Positions 40,974 through 50,862 of a stretch of 64,000 nt of DNA are shown one piece after another (position 1 is the first letter of the stretch; every line of letters starts with the position of its first letter). Source of the DNA: Pseudomonadota bacterium (GTDB taxonomy: Bacteria > Pseudomonadota > Alphaproteobacteria > Caulobacterales > Caulobacteraceae). The notes below the pieces were generated by a model. It had not been told where the DNA came from, ran no database searches, and saw nothing but the letters and a program-made list of their open reading frames with translations. The stretch covers positions 1-64,000 of the forward strand of contig JAEZEZ010000007.1 of NCBI GenBank assembly GCA_023432855.1. Reading direction: 5' to 3'. Both the position numbers and the translations under genes were made by a program.

Positions 40974-43900
40974 TCAGCGCCGCTCCCGCCGCCATCGGAT
41001 CGACAGCTTGGCGTCGCCCTGTCCGCCCACGCGCGAGACCACGGACAGGTTTCGGCGCACGCGCCACTCGACCTGCACCGCCTGACCCTCGCGGCCACCG
41101 CCGATGATCTCGAAGTAGATGTTCTCGGTGAAGTACTTCCCGCCCGCGACCGTGACGCCGTACTCGTCGCTGCCGAAGGCCAGGCGGTCGAGCCCGGCGA
41201 GCTCGCGCAGGTTGCCGATAACGTCGAGGCCGCCGCCGCCCGCGAGGGACGCCACGCTGGACGCAAGCTGGGCCGCCTCGACGCCCGACAGCTGCGAGGC
41301 CGAGCGGCCGAACAGGATCTGGGCGAGGATCTCGTCCTGCGGCAGCACCGGCGTCGAGGTGAGGGTCAGGTTCGGCCGGGCCGCCGTTCCGGTGATCCGG
41401 ATGACGGCGGTGAGCGACGGATCCTCCCGGACCGCGCGCAGGTCGAGCCGGATGTTCTGGGGCCGCGTGCTCAGCGTGACCCTGCCGCGATTGTCGAACA
41501 GGAACCGTTTGCCGGCGAACTCGTAGCTGCCGCGCACCACGCGCGCGTCGCCGGTCAGGATGGGCTCCCCCGAATGGCCGGTGACGTGGGCGTCCAGCGC
41601 GAACTCGACGTCGAGGCCGCGGCCTTCGAGGAAGATGTCCCCGGGCGCCTTTAGCTTCACGTCGAGCAGCACGCCCGGGCTACGGGTGCGCTGCTCGGGC
41701 TCTTCGAAGTCTTCGTTGCGCATCGGGCGGTTGATCTCGACCACGTCCATCAGCACCACCCCCGACGGCGTCGGCGGGTTGGGCGCAATCTCGGCGCGGT
41801 TGACGGTCAGGTCGCCGGTGATCTTGAGCCGCCCGTCCGGCGCGCGTTCCAGACGGATCGGGCCGCTCGCCCGCGCCGTGGCCAGGTCGTTGTCGATGAC
41901 CTCGAAGCGCGTCAGCTGCAGGGTGAAGCTGGAGGAACCTCCACTGCGCAGTTCGAATCGACCTTCGCCGGACACGGAGCCGGCGTCGCCGCTGCGGCCG
42001 TCGTTGGCCGTGAACTGACGGATGACCGCCGCGTTGCGGTCGAACACCGCCTGAGCCGTCAGGTTGCGGAGCGCCAGCCCCGAGGCCGCATGGTCGAACG
42101 TCCCGTTGGCGATCGAGGCGGTCCCGCGGATCAGCGGTTCGTTCATGGTCCCGGCGAGCGTGCCGGTGGCGTCGACTTGGCCGCCGAGGCTGCGGTCGCT
42201 GCCCAGGAGCAGATCCCAGACCGGCTTGACCTCGCCCTTGAGTTCGAAACTGCCGTTCATCGGCTGATTGCGCACGACGGCCAGCCGCAGCGGCGCGGCG
42301 GAGGCCTCGACAGGCAGGTCGAGCGCCGTTTCCGCCCGCAGACCGCCCTCGTCGAAGGCGTTGGCGAACACCCGCAGCCGGCTGTCGGAGAGCACCGCCT
42401 TGATCGTGCCGTCGACCGCCAGGCTCCGCGGCCCTTCCGTGCTGCGCGCGCCCTGCAGCCGCGCGTCGAGCGAACCCGTCAACCGCTCTCCGCGCCCGTT
42501 CATGATCAGTACGCCGTTCACGCTGCCGGCGAGGTCCTCGCCGATCGCGCCGAGGTCGACGGACTCTAGGTCTGCCCGGGCGTCAAAACCGGCTTCGGTC
42601 TGCCGCGCGTTGGCCAGCAGCCGCCCGTTGCCGAAACCGAGATCCAGCCTGGCCGTGCGGGCCGGTCCATCCAGGGTGACCAGGATGGGCTGCAGGGTGC
42701 GGAACTGCGCCCGGCGCAGCTGGCCCTGGCCCTCGAGGCTGACCGTCTGCACATCGCCGCGGCGTGCATAGACGCCGTTGCCCTCGAACTTCACCGGCGG
42801 GGCGCCGCGCACGTCGGCGGAGATCACGAACGGCAGTCGCGCCAGCGTGCCGCGACCGTTCAGCCTGAGAGCCCGGAACGTGTAGCTGGAGCCGCGCAGG
42901 CGCAGGTTTTCGGCGGTGACGTCGACCAGCGCCGCAGCGTTCGCCGGGCCGTCGGTCAGTTGCACGCGCCCGCCCGCGAAGCCGCTCTGGACGAAGGCGC
43001 CGGGGCCCGCTCGGAACATGAGGTCCACGCTCGAGGGCCGGGAGCCCTGGAGTGACAGCGCGCCCTGGGCGTTCACGCCGCCGGCGTTGACGTAGAGGTC
43101 GCTCAGCCGCACCCCGTCGCCGATGAAGCGGAAGGCTGACCGCGCTTCGGCGGGCCCGTAGTTGCTGCCGGCCTTGATCGCGATACGGCCGTCGTAGGCC
43201 CGATCCTGTCGGTGAAAGCTGAGCGTGACCGCCGCGTCGGTGAGATCGAGGGCGCCGACGTCGATCTGCGCGAACCGGGCGGTGAGGTCGGCCCGCGGCT
43301 GAGCGAAGGTTCCGGTCAGGGCGCCTCCGCCGCTGGCGTCCCCGGCGATTTCGACGGGACCGGCGTGGAAGGGGCCGTTGGCGGTCCAGTCGAGTGAAAG
43401 GCGCATGACGCCGCCGGGCTCGATGAGACCCTTCGCCGACATCTGGCCGGCCTTGCCCGTCAGAAGGGCGTTCTCGATGGCGATGCGGCCGTCCCGCAGC
43501 GACCCGTTCGCGCGCAGCCGGGGCTCTGCTCCCAGCAGGCGATCGAGCTGGCCGAGCCCGCTCGCGAAACGCCGGCCGCGCGCATCGAACGCCAGAATCC
43601 AGGGCTGTCCGGGACGCGCCTGGCCGGCCTCGAAATCCCCGACGATCCCGCCGGACGCCCCGGACCTCAATGCCTTCACGTTGGAGAGGTCCGCACGTCC
43701 CCGGAACGACAGCCCGCCAGTCAGGCCCCGCGCCCCGGCGCCTTCGACCCGGCCCGCCGCCCCATCGATGCGGAGACGCTCGAACAGCCAGCGGCCGTCC
43801 GCCAGGCGAGCCGCCTCGACCCTGGCCTCGGGCCGCGCGCCGAGGAGCCGGGCCAGCACGCCGTCGCCGGCGCCGCCGGCGCCCGTCACGTCTGCGTCGA

Positions 43901-45155
43901 TATCGTAGCGTCCGCGCAGGCTGGCGACCTCGACGGGGCCCGAAAGCCGCGCCAGCTGCAGGCCGGCCGCCCGCACCTCGGCCACGGTGGCGTCACCCTT
44001 CAGTCGCCAAACGTCCGGGTCGCCGCGCCACTCGCCCTCGAAACTTGTCGCGCCGCCGAGCGTCGTTCCGGCGAGCCGGGTCAGCGAGGGCGTCTTCACC
44101 GTTGCGCGCACCGGTCCGATGGCGGCCATGGTCTTGCGGTTCACCAGCCCGCGAGCCTCGAGCGCGAGGTTGTCCGCACGGACGATCAGTCCGATGCCGA
44201 ACCGGTCGCCGCGGGTTTTTTGCCCGGCCAGGCCGAAGGCCAGTTCGGGCCCCAGGCGCTCACCCCAGGGCCGCAGCAGGTCAGACCCGGCGAAAGAGAT
44301 GTAGCCAGAGGCCTGGGCGTGGGCTTCGCCCCAGGTCCCCGACGCCTTCAGGGGAACGAAGTCGCCGCTGCGAACGACCGCACCGAGGTGGCCGGCGCTG
44401 TCCTTTCCGCCCGACTTCACGGCGGCGACGAACGGCTGGTCGGGAGAGTATCCAAGCGACCCGGCCAGCGGGCCTCCCCGGCGCTCGTAGGCGATCAGGT
44501 TGATGCGCGGCGCCCGCTCAGGCGCCAGCAGCACGTCTCCACTCAGGTAATCGCCACGGCGGCTAAGGCTGATCGCCTTGAGCTTTCCGCTCTTGGGGCC
44601 TGACCGGCTCACGTCCGCCTCGCCCGTCACCGCCCAGCGGCCGTACTCGCTGCTAAATCCTTCCAGCAGTTCGACCTGGGTGAAGAACCGGTCGACGCCG
44701 ATGGACAGCGGCAAGGGCTTGGGCGGCTCCAGGTCCGGCTCGACTTCGGGACGGCGGATCAGGCGGACCGTCCGGGCCGAAATCAGGTCGGCGTGGAATC
44801 GCCGGGTGACCAGACGCCAGTAGGTCCAGTCAACGCGAACGTCATGGGCCTCCAGCCACACGCCCTTGGCGTCCGTGACCGTGACCCGGTCCAGATGAAA
44901 ATCATCCCACAGGTCGCCCTTCAGGCCGTAGACGTTGATGCGGCCGTAACGCCCGACCTTCTTGCCGTTGACGAAGGACGACACGAGGTCCCGTCCGGCC
45001 GGCGACAGCACGCCATATCGCCCGAAGGCGAACAGGCCGGCGGCGATCAGTCCGAGAACGACGGCGCCCAGCAGCACCCACTGGGCGAGGCTTCTGCGGC
45101 GTCGGGCCGTGGTTTCCGGCTCCCCGGCGGGAGGTGGGGTTGTTTCGTCGCTCAA
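40974..45155 (-). CDS. tamB: TamB, translocation and assembly module inner-membrane protein
   Basis: The 1393-residue protein has one N-terminal membrane helix (about residues 29-48), a long beta-helical repeat region rich in AsmA/DUF490-type strands, and the C-terminal TamB domain (DVIGNLRELAGLDRLAFG, FTENIYFEIIGG). It spans the periplasm with TamA and is involved in outer-membrane protein and lipid transport. TTG start; its first codon overlaps the tamA stop by four bases. Confidence 0.93.
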   Translation of the reverse strand: MSDETTPPPAGEPETTARRRRSLAQWVLLGAVVLGLIAAGLFAFGRYGVLSPAGRDLVSSFVNGKKVGRYGRINVYGLKGDLWDDFHLDRVTVTDAKGVWLEAHDVRVDWTYWRLVTRRFHADLISARTVRLIRRPEVEPDLEPPKPLPLSIGVDRFFTQVELLEGFSSEYGRWAVTGEADVSRSGPKSGKLKAISLSRRGDYLSGDVLLAPERAPRINLIAYERRGGPLAGSLGYSPDQPFVAAVKSGGKDSAGHLGAVVRSGDFVPLKASGTWGEAHAQASGYISFAGSDLLRPWGERLGPELAFGLAGQKTRGDRFGIGLIVRADNLALEARGLVNRKTMAAIGPVRATVKTPSLTRLAGTTLGGATSFEGEWRGDPDVWRLKGDATVAEVRAAGLQLARLSGPVEVASLRGRYDIDADVTGAGGAGDGVLARLLGARPEARVEAARLADGRWLFERLRIDGAAGRVEGAGARGLTGGLSFRGRADLSNVKALRSGASGGIVGDFEAGQARPGQPWILAFDARGRRFASGLGQLDRLLGAEPRLRANGSLRDGRIAIENALLTGKAGQMSAKGLIEPGGVMRLSLDWTANGPFHAGPVEIAGDASGGGALTGTFAQPRADLTARFAQIDVGALDLTDAAVTLSFHRQDRAYDGRIAIKAGSNYGPAEARSAFRFIGDGVRLSDLYVNAGGVNAQGALSLQGSRPSSVDLMFRAGPGAFVQSGFAGGRVQLTDGPANAAALVDVTAENLRLRGSSYTFRALRLNGRGTLARLPFVISADVRGAPPVKFEGNGVYARRGDVQTVSLEGQGQLRRAQFRTLQPILVTLDGPARTARLDLGFGNGRLLANARQTEAGFDARADLESVDLGAIGEDLAGSVNGVLIMNGRGERLTGSLDARLQGARSTEGPRSLAVDGTIKAVLSDSRLRVFANAFDEGGLRAETALDLPVEASAAPLRLAVVRNQPMNGSFELKGEVKPVWDLLLGSDRSLGGQVDATGTLAGTMNEPLIRGTASIANGTFDHAASGLALRNLTAQAVFDRNAAVIRQFTANDGRSGDAGSVSGEGRFELRSGGSSSFTLQLTRFEVIDNDLATARASGPIRLERAPDGRLKITGDLTVNRAEIAPNPPTPSGVVLMDVVEINRPMRNEDFEEPEQRTRSPGVLLDVKLKAPGDIFLEGRGLDVEFALDAHVTGHSGEPILTGDARVVRGSYEFAGKRFLFDNRGRVTLSTRPQNIRLDLRAVREDPSLTAVIRITGTAARPNLTLTSTPVLPQDEILAQILFGRSASQLSGVEAAQLASSVASLAGGGGLDVIGNLRELAGLDRLAFGSDEYGVTVAGGKYFTENIYFEIIGGGREGQAVQVEWRVRRNLSVVSRVGGQGDAKLSIRWRRERR

Positions 45156-46951
45156 AACGCCTGCCCAAGGCTGACGTAGATCTGGAAGGCGGCCTGGTCG
45201 TTACTGCGGTCGAGCGGCAGCGCGATGTCCGCGCGGATCGGCCCGAACGGCAGCTTGTACCGCACACCCGCGCCCGCGGCGAAGCGGACGATCGAGAAAT
45301 CCGGCGAAGGCTCGGTGCCGACGGAGCCTCCGTCGATGAAAACCGCGGCGCCCCAGTTGCCGAAGAGTTCGCGCCGGAGCTCGATCGACGTCTCGACCAG
45401 CGACGCGCCTCCGAGCGGCCGGTCGCTGCCGGGCAGGCGCGGGCCGATGCCCTGGTACTCGTAGCCTCGCACCGAACCCCCGCCGCCCGAATAGAAGCGG
45501 TAGGAGGGCGGCACTTCGGGCACCCGCCCGTTGACGATGGAGCCCAGGCGCAGGCGGCCCGCGACCACTGTGCGCCCTTGGGAATCGAGGGGCAGGTAAA
45601 TCGACCCCTGGGCCTGAGCGCGGAAGAACCACAGCGCCTCGTCGCCCATGGAGTACGCGGGCTGGGCTTCGGCCAGGACGCGCCAGCCGCGCTTGGGGTC
45701 AAGCGGGTCGTCCGACCGATCCAGCGACAGGCTCACCGGTGCGGATACGATGGTCAGGTCGCGTTCCAGCTTTGCCGGAAGGTTGGTGTTGGGATCGATG
45801 GTCACTTCCGCCGCCCGGCCGACGTCGATCAACGCCCCGTAGCTGAAGAAGGATGTCTTCCCGAAGCGCCGCTTGAGGTCGCCGCGCAGCAGGATCGCCT
45901 CCCGATCGTAGGCGTCCGTAAACTCTCGGATCACTTCCGCGGAGACCGTGGCGGTTTCAGCCGGTCGCCGCCAGTGGGGGAGGGCGAGACGAGCGACGGC
46001 GCGCTGGAGGATCTCGGCGTAGTGCAATTCCAGCGTCAGGGTGTCTGCGCGGCCCAGCTGGTTGTAGCGGTTCCAGATGATGTCGACGCCCGCCCCCTCG
46101 CTGGTGGAGTAGCTGGCGCCGGCCTCGAGCGTGCTGCGCGGCCGGTCGGAGAGACTCACCACCACGGGGCGCAGGCCTTCCGGCGTCGTCTGTTCCCGGG
46201 GCGCCAGGGCGACCGTCACGGAATCGTAGACCGCCGTGTCGAGCAGCCGGCGCTCGAGTTCGGCCACGTCTTCGGGATTGTAGACGTCGCCCTCGTTCCA
46301 GGGAGCCAGCCGGGAGACCCAGCGGGGGTTCGTGCGGCCCTCGGTGCTGACCCGAAGACCGTCCATCCGCACCAGCGGGCCGGAAACGATGTTGAAGGTC
46401 GGCCGCACGGTCTGGTCGGCGTGGTCCACGAGGACCTGGCGCTCCCCGGCCTTCGCGTCCGCATAGCCTCGCGAGGTCAGGGCGGCGACGGCGCGACCTT
46501 CCGCAGCCAGCACCTCGGCGGCTCGCCCGGGTTCGCCGTACTCGAGGTCGAGGGCCGCGCGCGCCGCCTCGGCCGCCTCGGCTGACGGCGGGGGATCGGT
46601 CCATCCGATGGAGGGCGCCGCGACCTGGAAGCGGGGGCCGGGCGTCACCCTCACCAGCGGTCGGGCGGGCTCGTCGTCCGTGACGTCGGGCTCTACGGTG
46701 TAGGCGTAGTAGCCCTCGGAACGGAGGACGGCGATCGCGTCCTCCGCGGCTTCGGCGGCCCGGCGGCGGGCCTGGAAGCGGGTTTCCGGCTCGTGATCGG
46801 TTTCGCCGATGGCGCGCTCCAGGCGCTCTCGCAGGTCCCCGTCGTCCACACCCTCGATCACGGCCCGGGGAGCCGCCCACGCGGGCGGGGCCGCCCAGAG
46901 CAATCCCAGCGCGGCCATTGCGGCGAGCAGGAAGCGACAGGTTCCCAACAA
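45152..46951 (-). CDS. tamA: TamA, BamA-family outer-membrane protein
   Basis: The 599-residue protein has a signal peptide (LLAAMAALGLLWAAPPAWA), three POTRA-like repeats and a 16-strand beta-barrel domain ending in a C-terminal beta-signal (YVSLGQAF with Phe last). The barrel carries GGGGSVRGYEYQGIGPR, the conserved VRGY-type turn of Omp85 proteins. It is the outer-membrane partner of TamB. tRNA-Lys lies upstream on the same strand. Confidence 0.93.
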   Translation of the reverse strand: MLGTCRFLLAAMAALGLLWAAPPAWAAPRAVIEGVDDGDLRERLERAIGETDHEPETRFQARRRAAEAAEDAIAVLRSEGYYAYTVEPDVTDDEPARPLVRVTPGPRFQVAAPSIGWTDPPPSAEAAEAARAALDLEYGEPGRAAEVLAAEGRAVAALTSRGYADAKAGERQVLVDHADQTVRPTFNIVSGPLVRMDGLRVSTEGRTNPRWVSRLAPWNEGDVYNPEDVAELERRLLDTAVYDSVTVALAPREQTTPEGLRPVVVSLSDRPRSTLEAGASYSTSEGAGVDIIWNRYNQLGRADTLTLELHYAEILQRAVARLALPHWRRPAETATVSAEVIREFTDAYDREAILLRGDLKRRFGKTSFFSYGALIDVGRAAEVTIDPNTNLPAKLERDLTIVSAPVSLSLDRSDDPLDPKRGWRVLAEAQPAYSMGDEALWFFRAQAQGSIYLPLDSQGRTVVAGRLRLGSIVNGRVPEVPPSYRFYSGGGGSVRGYEYQGIGPRLPGSDRPLGGASLVETSIELRRELFGNWGAAVFIDGGSVGTEPSPDFSIVRFAAGAGVRYKLPFGPIRADIALPLDRSNDQAAFQIYVSLGQAF

Positions 46952-46999
46952 CTACCCCTGATGCACGCGGCCACCGGTGTTAGACCGCCCGTCCTACGA

Positions 47000-47020
47000 G
47001 GCCTTTAACGCCTAAAGGCC
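47000..47020. repeat. perfect 8-bp inverted repeat between tRNA-Lys and tamA
   Basis: GGCCTTTA-ACGCC-TAAAGGCC forms a perfect 8-bp stem about 50 bases upstream of the tamA start. No T run follows on either strand, so a protein site or mRNA structure is as likely as a terminator. Confidence 0.5.
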
Positions 47021-47096
47021 GAGCCTGCTCCGAAATTCGCCTTTTCGGAATGGCGCGGCGACGGGGCGAAATGTGGGCGGGGGATTGCTTGGGGAG

Positions 47097-47173
47097 TGGT
47101 GAGCCCCCTGGGACTCGAACCCAGGACCCTCTGATTAAAAGTCAGATGCTCTAACCGGCTGAGCTAGGGGCTC
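47097..47173 (-). tRNA. tRNA-Lys (anticodon TTT)
   Basis: The minus strand folds as a 77-base tRNA: acceptor GAGCCCC/GGGGCTC, D-arm with AGCTCAGCCGGTTAGAGC, anticodon arm CTGA-CTTTTAA-TCAG with TTT, T-arm with GGTTCGAGTCC, discriminator A and an encoded CCA. TTT specifies lysine. Confidence 0.97.
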
Positions 47174-47188
47174 CCCGAAGCGGCGCGG

Positions 47189-47217
47189 ACCATAGTGGCG
47201 CCCGCGGACAGGGGCAA
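47189..47217 (-). promoter_or_regulatory. promoter of tRNA-Lys
   Basis: On the minus strand TTGCCC (47217-47212) and TATGGT (47194-47189) are separated by exactly 17 bases. Transcription would begin about nine bases before the mature tRNA. Confidence 0.65.
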
Positions 47218-47297
47218 GCGCCGCAACAGCAAAGCTGAATCATTTGCCGCCTGTGCGATTCCGTGCTGTTCAGTCGCCGGTTCTCCGGGGGCGAAGA

Positions 47298-47897
47298 ATG
47301 CGTCCGTTACAGGTGCTTGTTCTCGTCGCGCTCTGCCTGACGACCGTGTCCTGCCAGTCCACGCGCAGCGGACTGGACGCCACGCGGGCGAATGTCGGGC
47401 GGGGCGCCGTGGAGGTTCGTGACGGCCTGGGTGACGCGGTCACCCAGCCTCTGGAAGACCTCAACCTGAAGCGGGACCCGATCCCCGCCATCCTGCTCCA
47501 GGCCCGGGACGACCCCTATGGCCTCGAGCACATGGACCGGTGCGAAGCGATCGCCGCCGAGATCGCACGCCTGGACGTCGCGCTTGGTCCTGATCTCGAC
47601 GAACCGCCGCCGCCCGGGCGCACCCGGGGCCAGGCGGTGGCTGACGAGACCGCTGACCTGACCCTGTCGGCCGTGCGCGACGTGACCACCGACTTCATCC
47701 CCATGCGGGGCTGGGTGCGGCGGCTCACCGGCGCCCAGCGCCACAGCAAGCGGGTGCAGGACGCCATCCGGGCCGGCCTCATGCGCCGCAGCTATCTGAA
47801 GGGGGTGGGGATGCAGAAGAACTGTCACCCGCCGGCCGCGCCGCGCTGGTTCCGTCCGGAGGCGACCGGGCGAGGCGCGTCCTACCGACGCCGCTGA
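47298..47897 (+). CDS. predicted lipoprotein, unknown function
   Basis: The 199-residue protein starts at ATG 47298 with a signal peptide and a lipobox-like TTVSC-QS, so it is probably a lipoprotein. The body has amphipathic helices (TRANVGRGAVEVRDGLGDAV, DDPYGLEHMDRCEAIAAEIA), a segment with ADETADLTLSAVRDVTTDF and a basic end. No family recognised. It overlaps the convergent tgt by 16 bases. Confidence 0.78.
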   Translation: MRPLQVLVLVALCLTTVSCQSTRSGLDATRANVGRGAVEVRDGLGDAVTQPLEDLNLKRDPIPAILLQARDDPYGLEHMDRCEAIAAEIARLDVALGPDLDEPPPPGRTRGQAVADETADLTLSAVRDVTTDFIPMRGWVRRLTGAQRHSKRVQDAIRAGLMRRSYLKGVGMQKNCHPPAAPRWFRPEATGRGASYRRR

Positions 47898-48997
47898 CCC
47901 TCGGCGAAGTCGCGACGGTAGGCCTCGAATGAGCCTGAGGCGATCGCCTCGCGGCATTCGCGCATGACCTGCTGGAAGAAGGCGATGTTCCACCAGCTCA
48001 GCAGGACCTGTCCGAGGATTTCGTCCGACTTCACGAGGTGGTGGAGGTAGGCCTTGGAATAGTCCCGGCCTGCGGGGCAGTCGCTGCAGGCGTCGAGCGG
48101 TTCGTCGTCCTCGGCGAAGCGCGCGTTCTTCAGGTTGATCGACCCTTCCCGCGTCCAGGCCTGGCCATGACGGCCCGATCGCGTCGGAAGCACGCAGTCG
48201 AACATGTCGACGCCCCGCGCGATCGATTCCACGAGGTCGATCGGCTTGCCCACGCCCATGAGGTAGCGCGGACGGTCGGAAGGCAGCATGGGAACAGAGA
48301 AATCCAGCGTTTCGATCATCTGGTCGTGGCCCTCGCCCACGGCGAGGCCGCCGATCGCGTAGCCGTCGAAACCGATCTCCTGCAGCCGCTCGGCGGATTC
48401 CCTGCGCAGGTGCTCGAAGGTCGAGCCTTGCTGGATGCCGAACAGGGCCTGGCTCTCGCGGTCGCCGAAGGCCGCCTTGCAACGCTCTCCCCAGCGCGCC
48501 GACAGGCGCAGGGCCTCGGCGGCGCGGTTTTCATCGGCGGGCCAGGAGACGCACTCGTCGAGCTGCATGACGATATCGGAGCCGAGAAGATCAGCCTGGA
48601 TTTCGATGGAGCGCTCGGGCGACAGGACGAAGCGGGTCCCGTCGATGTGGCTGGCGAAGGTGACGGCCTCTTCCTTCACCTTGCTGATGCCCGACAGGCT
48701 CATGACCTGGAATCCGCCGGAATCGGTGAGGATCGGTCCGTCCCAGCGCATGAACCGGTGCAGTCCGCCCAGCCGCTTCACCCGCTCGGCGCCGGGCCGC
48801 AGCATCAGGTGGTAGGTGTTGCCGAGGATGATGTCGGCCCCGGTCTGCCGGACCTGATCGACCGTCAGCGCCTTCACCGTTCCCGCGGTGCCCACCGGCA
48901 TGAACGCGGGCGTGCGGATGTCCCCGCGCGCGGTCCTGAGCAGACCGGTGCGGGCGGCGCCGTCAGCGGCGGTGATTTCGAACGGGAAGGCGGCCAT
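47882..48997 (-). CDS. tgt: queuine tRNA-ribosyltransferase (tRNA-guanine transglycosylase)
   Basis: The 371-residue protein has the TGT core: GNTYHLMLRPG, TDSGGFQVMSLSGISKVKEE, IGGLAVGEGHDQM, YLMGVGKPIDLVESIARGVDMFDCVLPTR, and zinc ligands in CSDCPAGRDYSKAYLHHL. It exchanges guanine-34 for preQ1 in tRNAs with GUN anticodons. The ATG at 48997 overlaps the queA stop (ATGA); the longer frame is not TGT-like. QueA acts next in the pathway. Confidence 0.96.
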   Translation of the reverse strand: MAAFPFEITAADGAARTGLLRTARGDIRTPAFMPVGTAGTVKALTVDQVRQTGADIILGNTYHLMLRPGAERVKRLGGLHRFMRWDGPILTDSGGFQVMSLSGISKVKEEAVTFASHIDGTRFVLSPERSIEIQADLLGSDIVMQLDECVSWPADENRAAEALRLSARWGERCKAAFGDRESQALFGIQQGSTFEHLRRESAERLQEIGFDGYAIGGLAVGEGHDQMIETLDFSVPMLPSDRPRYLMGVGKPIDLVESIARGVDMFDCVLPTRSGRHGQAWTREGSINLKNARFAEDDEPLDACSDCPAGRDYSKAYLHHLVKSDEILGQVLLSWWNIAFFQQVMRECREAIASGSFEAYRRDFAEGQRRR

Positions 48998-50064
48998 CAG
49001 TCGGCGCGGAATAGCAGGCTGGAATCCCCGTAGGAATAGAACCTGTACCCTTGGGCGATGGCGTGGGCGTAGGCAGACTTCATCGCCGCCTGGCCCGCGA
49101 AGGCGGACACCAGCATGAACAGCGTCGACTTCGGCAGGTGGAAGTTGGTCATGAGAACGTCGGCCGCGCGGAAGCGGTAGCCCGGGGTGATGAAGATGTC
49201 GGTTTCGCCGGCGTAGGGGCGGATCGCGCCGTCCTCGCCGGCCGCGCTTTCCAGCAGGCGCAGCGAGGTGGTGCCGACGCAGATGATGCGGCCGCCGGCC
49301 GCGCGCACGGCGTTCAGGGCCTCGGCGGTCGCGGCGGTCACCTCGCCCCACTCGGGGTGCATGCGATGCTCCGAGATGTCGTCCACCTTCACCGGCAGGA
49401 AGGTGCCGGCGCCCACGTGCAGGGTGACGAAGTGGGTTGAGACGCCCTTCGCCTGCAGCGCGGCGATCAGCTCCGGTGTGAAGTGAAGCCCTGCCGTCGG
49501 GGCCGCCACCGACCCGTCGTCCCGGGCATAGACGGTCTGGTAGTCGCGCCGGTCCTGCTCGTCCTCGGCGCGGCGCCCGGCGATGTAGGGGGGCAGAGGC
49601 ATCTCGCCGATGTCCGCGATGGCCTGGTCCAGCACCCCGCCGGCCATGTCGAAGGCCAGCTCGACCTCTCCGTCCTCGCCCTTGGCGACAATGGTCGCGT
49701 CCAGACCGGAGAGTTCGCAGGTCTCGCCTGGCCGGCCGAAGCGGACCCGGTCGCCGAGCTTCAGCCGCTTGCCGGGTTTCATGAAGGCGGTCCAGCGGTC
49801 GGGGGCCAGACGTCGGTGCAGGGTGGCCTCGACCCGCACGGTAGTCTCGTCGCGGAAGCGCACGCCCGACAGCCGCGCAGGAATGACGCGGGTGTCGTTG
49901 AAGACGAGAGCGTCCCCCGCCTGCAGCAGGTCGATCAGGTCGCCGACGGTCCCGTCCGTCAGCGTGGCGTCGCGCACGACCAGCAGCCGCGCTGCGCCAC
50001 GCGGCGCAGGGCGAAGCGCGATCAGTTCCTCGGGAAGATCAAAGTCGAAATCGGACAGGCGCAT
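48997..50064 (-). CDS. queA: S-adenosylmethionine:tRNA ribosyltransferase-isomerase
   Basis: The 355-residue protein is QueA: MRLSDFDFDLPEELIALRPA, ARLLVVRD, FNDTRVIPARL, APTAGLHFTPEL, LHVGAGTFLPVK, and TNFHLPKSTLFMLVSAF. It converts preQ1-tRNA to epoxyqueuosine using the ribosyl group of SAM. The ATG at 50064 is chosen over one twelve bases earlier because the family starts there. It is translationally coupled to tgt. Confidence 0.95.
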   Translation of the reverse strand: MRLSDFDFDLPEELIALRPAPRGAARLLVVRDATLTDGTVGDLIDLLQAGDALVFNDTRVIPARLSGVRFRDETTVRVEATLHRRLAPDRWTAFMKPGKRLKLGDRVRFGRPGETCELSGLDATIVAKGEDGEVELAFDMAGGVLDQAIADIGEMPLPPYIAGRRAEDEQDRRDYQTVYARDDGSVAAPTAGLHFTPELIAALQAKGVSTHFVTLHVGAGTFLPVKVDDISEHRMHPEWGEVTAATAEALNAVRAAGGRIICVGTTSLRLLESAAGEDGAIRPYAGETDIFITPGYRFRAADVLMTNFHLPKSTLFMLVSAFAGQAAMKSAYAHAIAQGYRFYSYGDSSLLFRAD

Positions 50065-50171
50065 GCGGGGGCGCAAGGGTCATGGCGCTGCCTCCGCGTC
50101 AAGCCCGCGCAGCTTTGCAGATGACGAGGCGCGGCGCCTATGCCTAAGCTGGGGAAACGGAGGTTTCCCGC

Positions 50172-50858
50172 ATGCGCGCTCTCCTCGTCCTGCTGGCCGC
50201 CGCCCTGTTGGGCGGGTGCAACATGGTGGTCTCCGAAACCCCGCTGTTCTTCGCCAGGGACGCCGAGGGCGCCCCGCCGCTCCGCCCTGGCGTGTGGGCT
50301 CAGCGCAAGGCCGACTGCGAGTTCGACAGCAGCAAGCCCGTGAAAGAGTGGCCCGAGTGCGCCGGCGGGGCGGTGATCAGCGCGGGGTATTTCGGCGAGC
50401 CCGAAGGCGGGGACAAGAAAGCTCCCTATGTGCTGGCGGCGGGCGACCCCCGCGTTCTCCAGCTCGAGATGAAGGAGGAGGACATGAAGCTCATGTACTT
50501 CTTCGCCGGGCTGCAGCCGCTGAAGTCGGACGACCGCGGCCGCATCATCGAGGCCCGCACCTGGATGGTGCAGTGCGGCCCGCCGCCCCCTCCCAGGCCT
50601 GAAGGCGCGCCCGAGCCCGAACCCGCGCCGGCTCCGGAAAATGAGACGGCGGAAGAGATGGAGGCCCGCCTTGAACGCGAGGTCGAGCAGGCGGTGTCCC
50701 AGGGCCTGACCAAGGAACTGCTTCCGGGGCTGGAGGCGAAGGGCGGCATGTGCATCGCCCGGGACCAGGGCGCCGTGCGCAACGCGGCGGCGAAAAGCCT
50801 GGCCTGGGACGAGGATCCGCCCAGCATCATCTACTGGGTGAGGGACGGGGACCAGTAG
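50172..50858 (+). CDS. predicted lipoprotein with proline-rich linker
   Basis: The 228-residue protein has a signal peptide with lipobox LLGGC-NM, so Cys16 is probably lipidated. The N-terminal half (CEFDSSKPVKEWPECAGGAVIS, MKLMYFFAGLQPL) is mixed; a proline/glutamate-rich stretch (about residues 138-160) is followed by an acidic helix and CIARDQGAV near the end. Function unknown. Divergent from queA, convergent with the VOC protein. Confidence 0.75.
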   Translation: MRALLVLLAAALLGGCNMVVSETPLFFARDAEGAPPLRPGVWAQRKADCEFDSSKPVKEWPECAGGAVISAGYFGEPEGGDKKAPYVLAAGDPRVLQLEMKEEDMKLMYFFAGLQPLKSDDRGRIIEARTWMVQCGPPPPPRPEGAPEPEPAPAPENETAEEMEARLEREVEQAVSQGLTKELLPGLEAKGGMCIARDQGAVRNAAAKSLAWDEDPPSIIYWVRDGDQ

Positions 50859-50862
50859 AGCC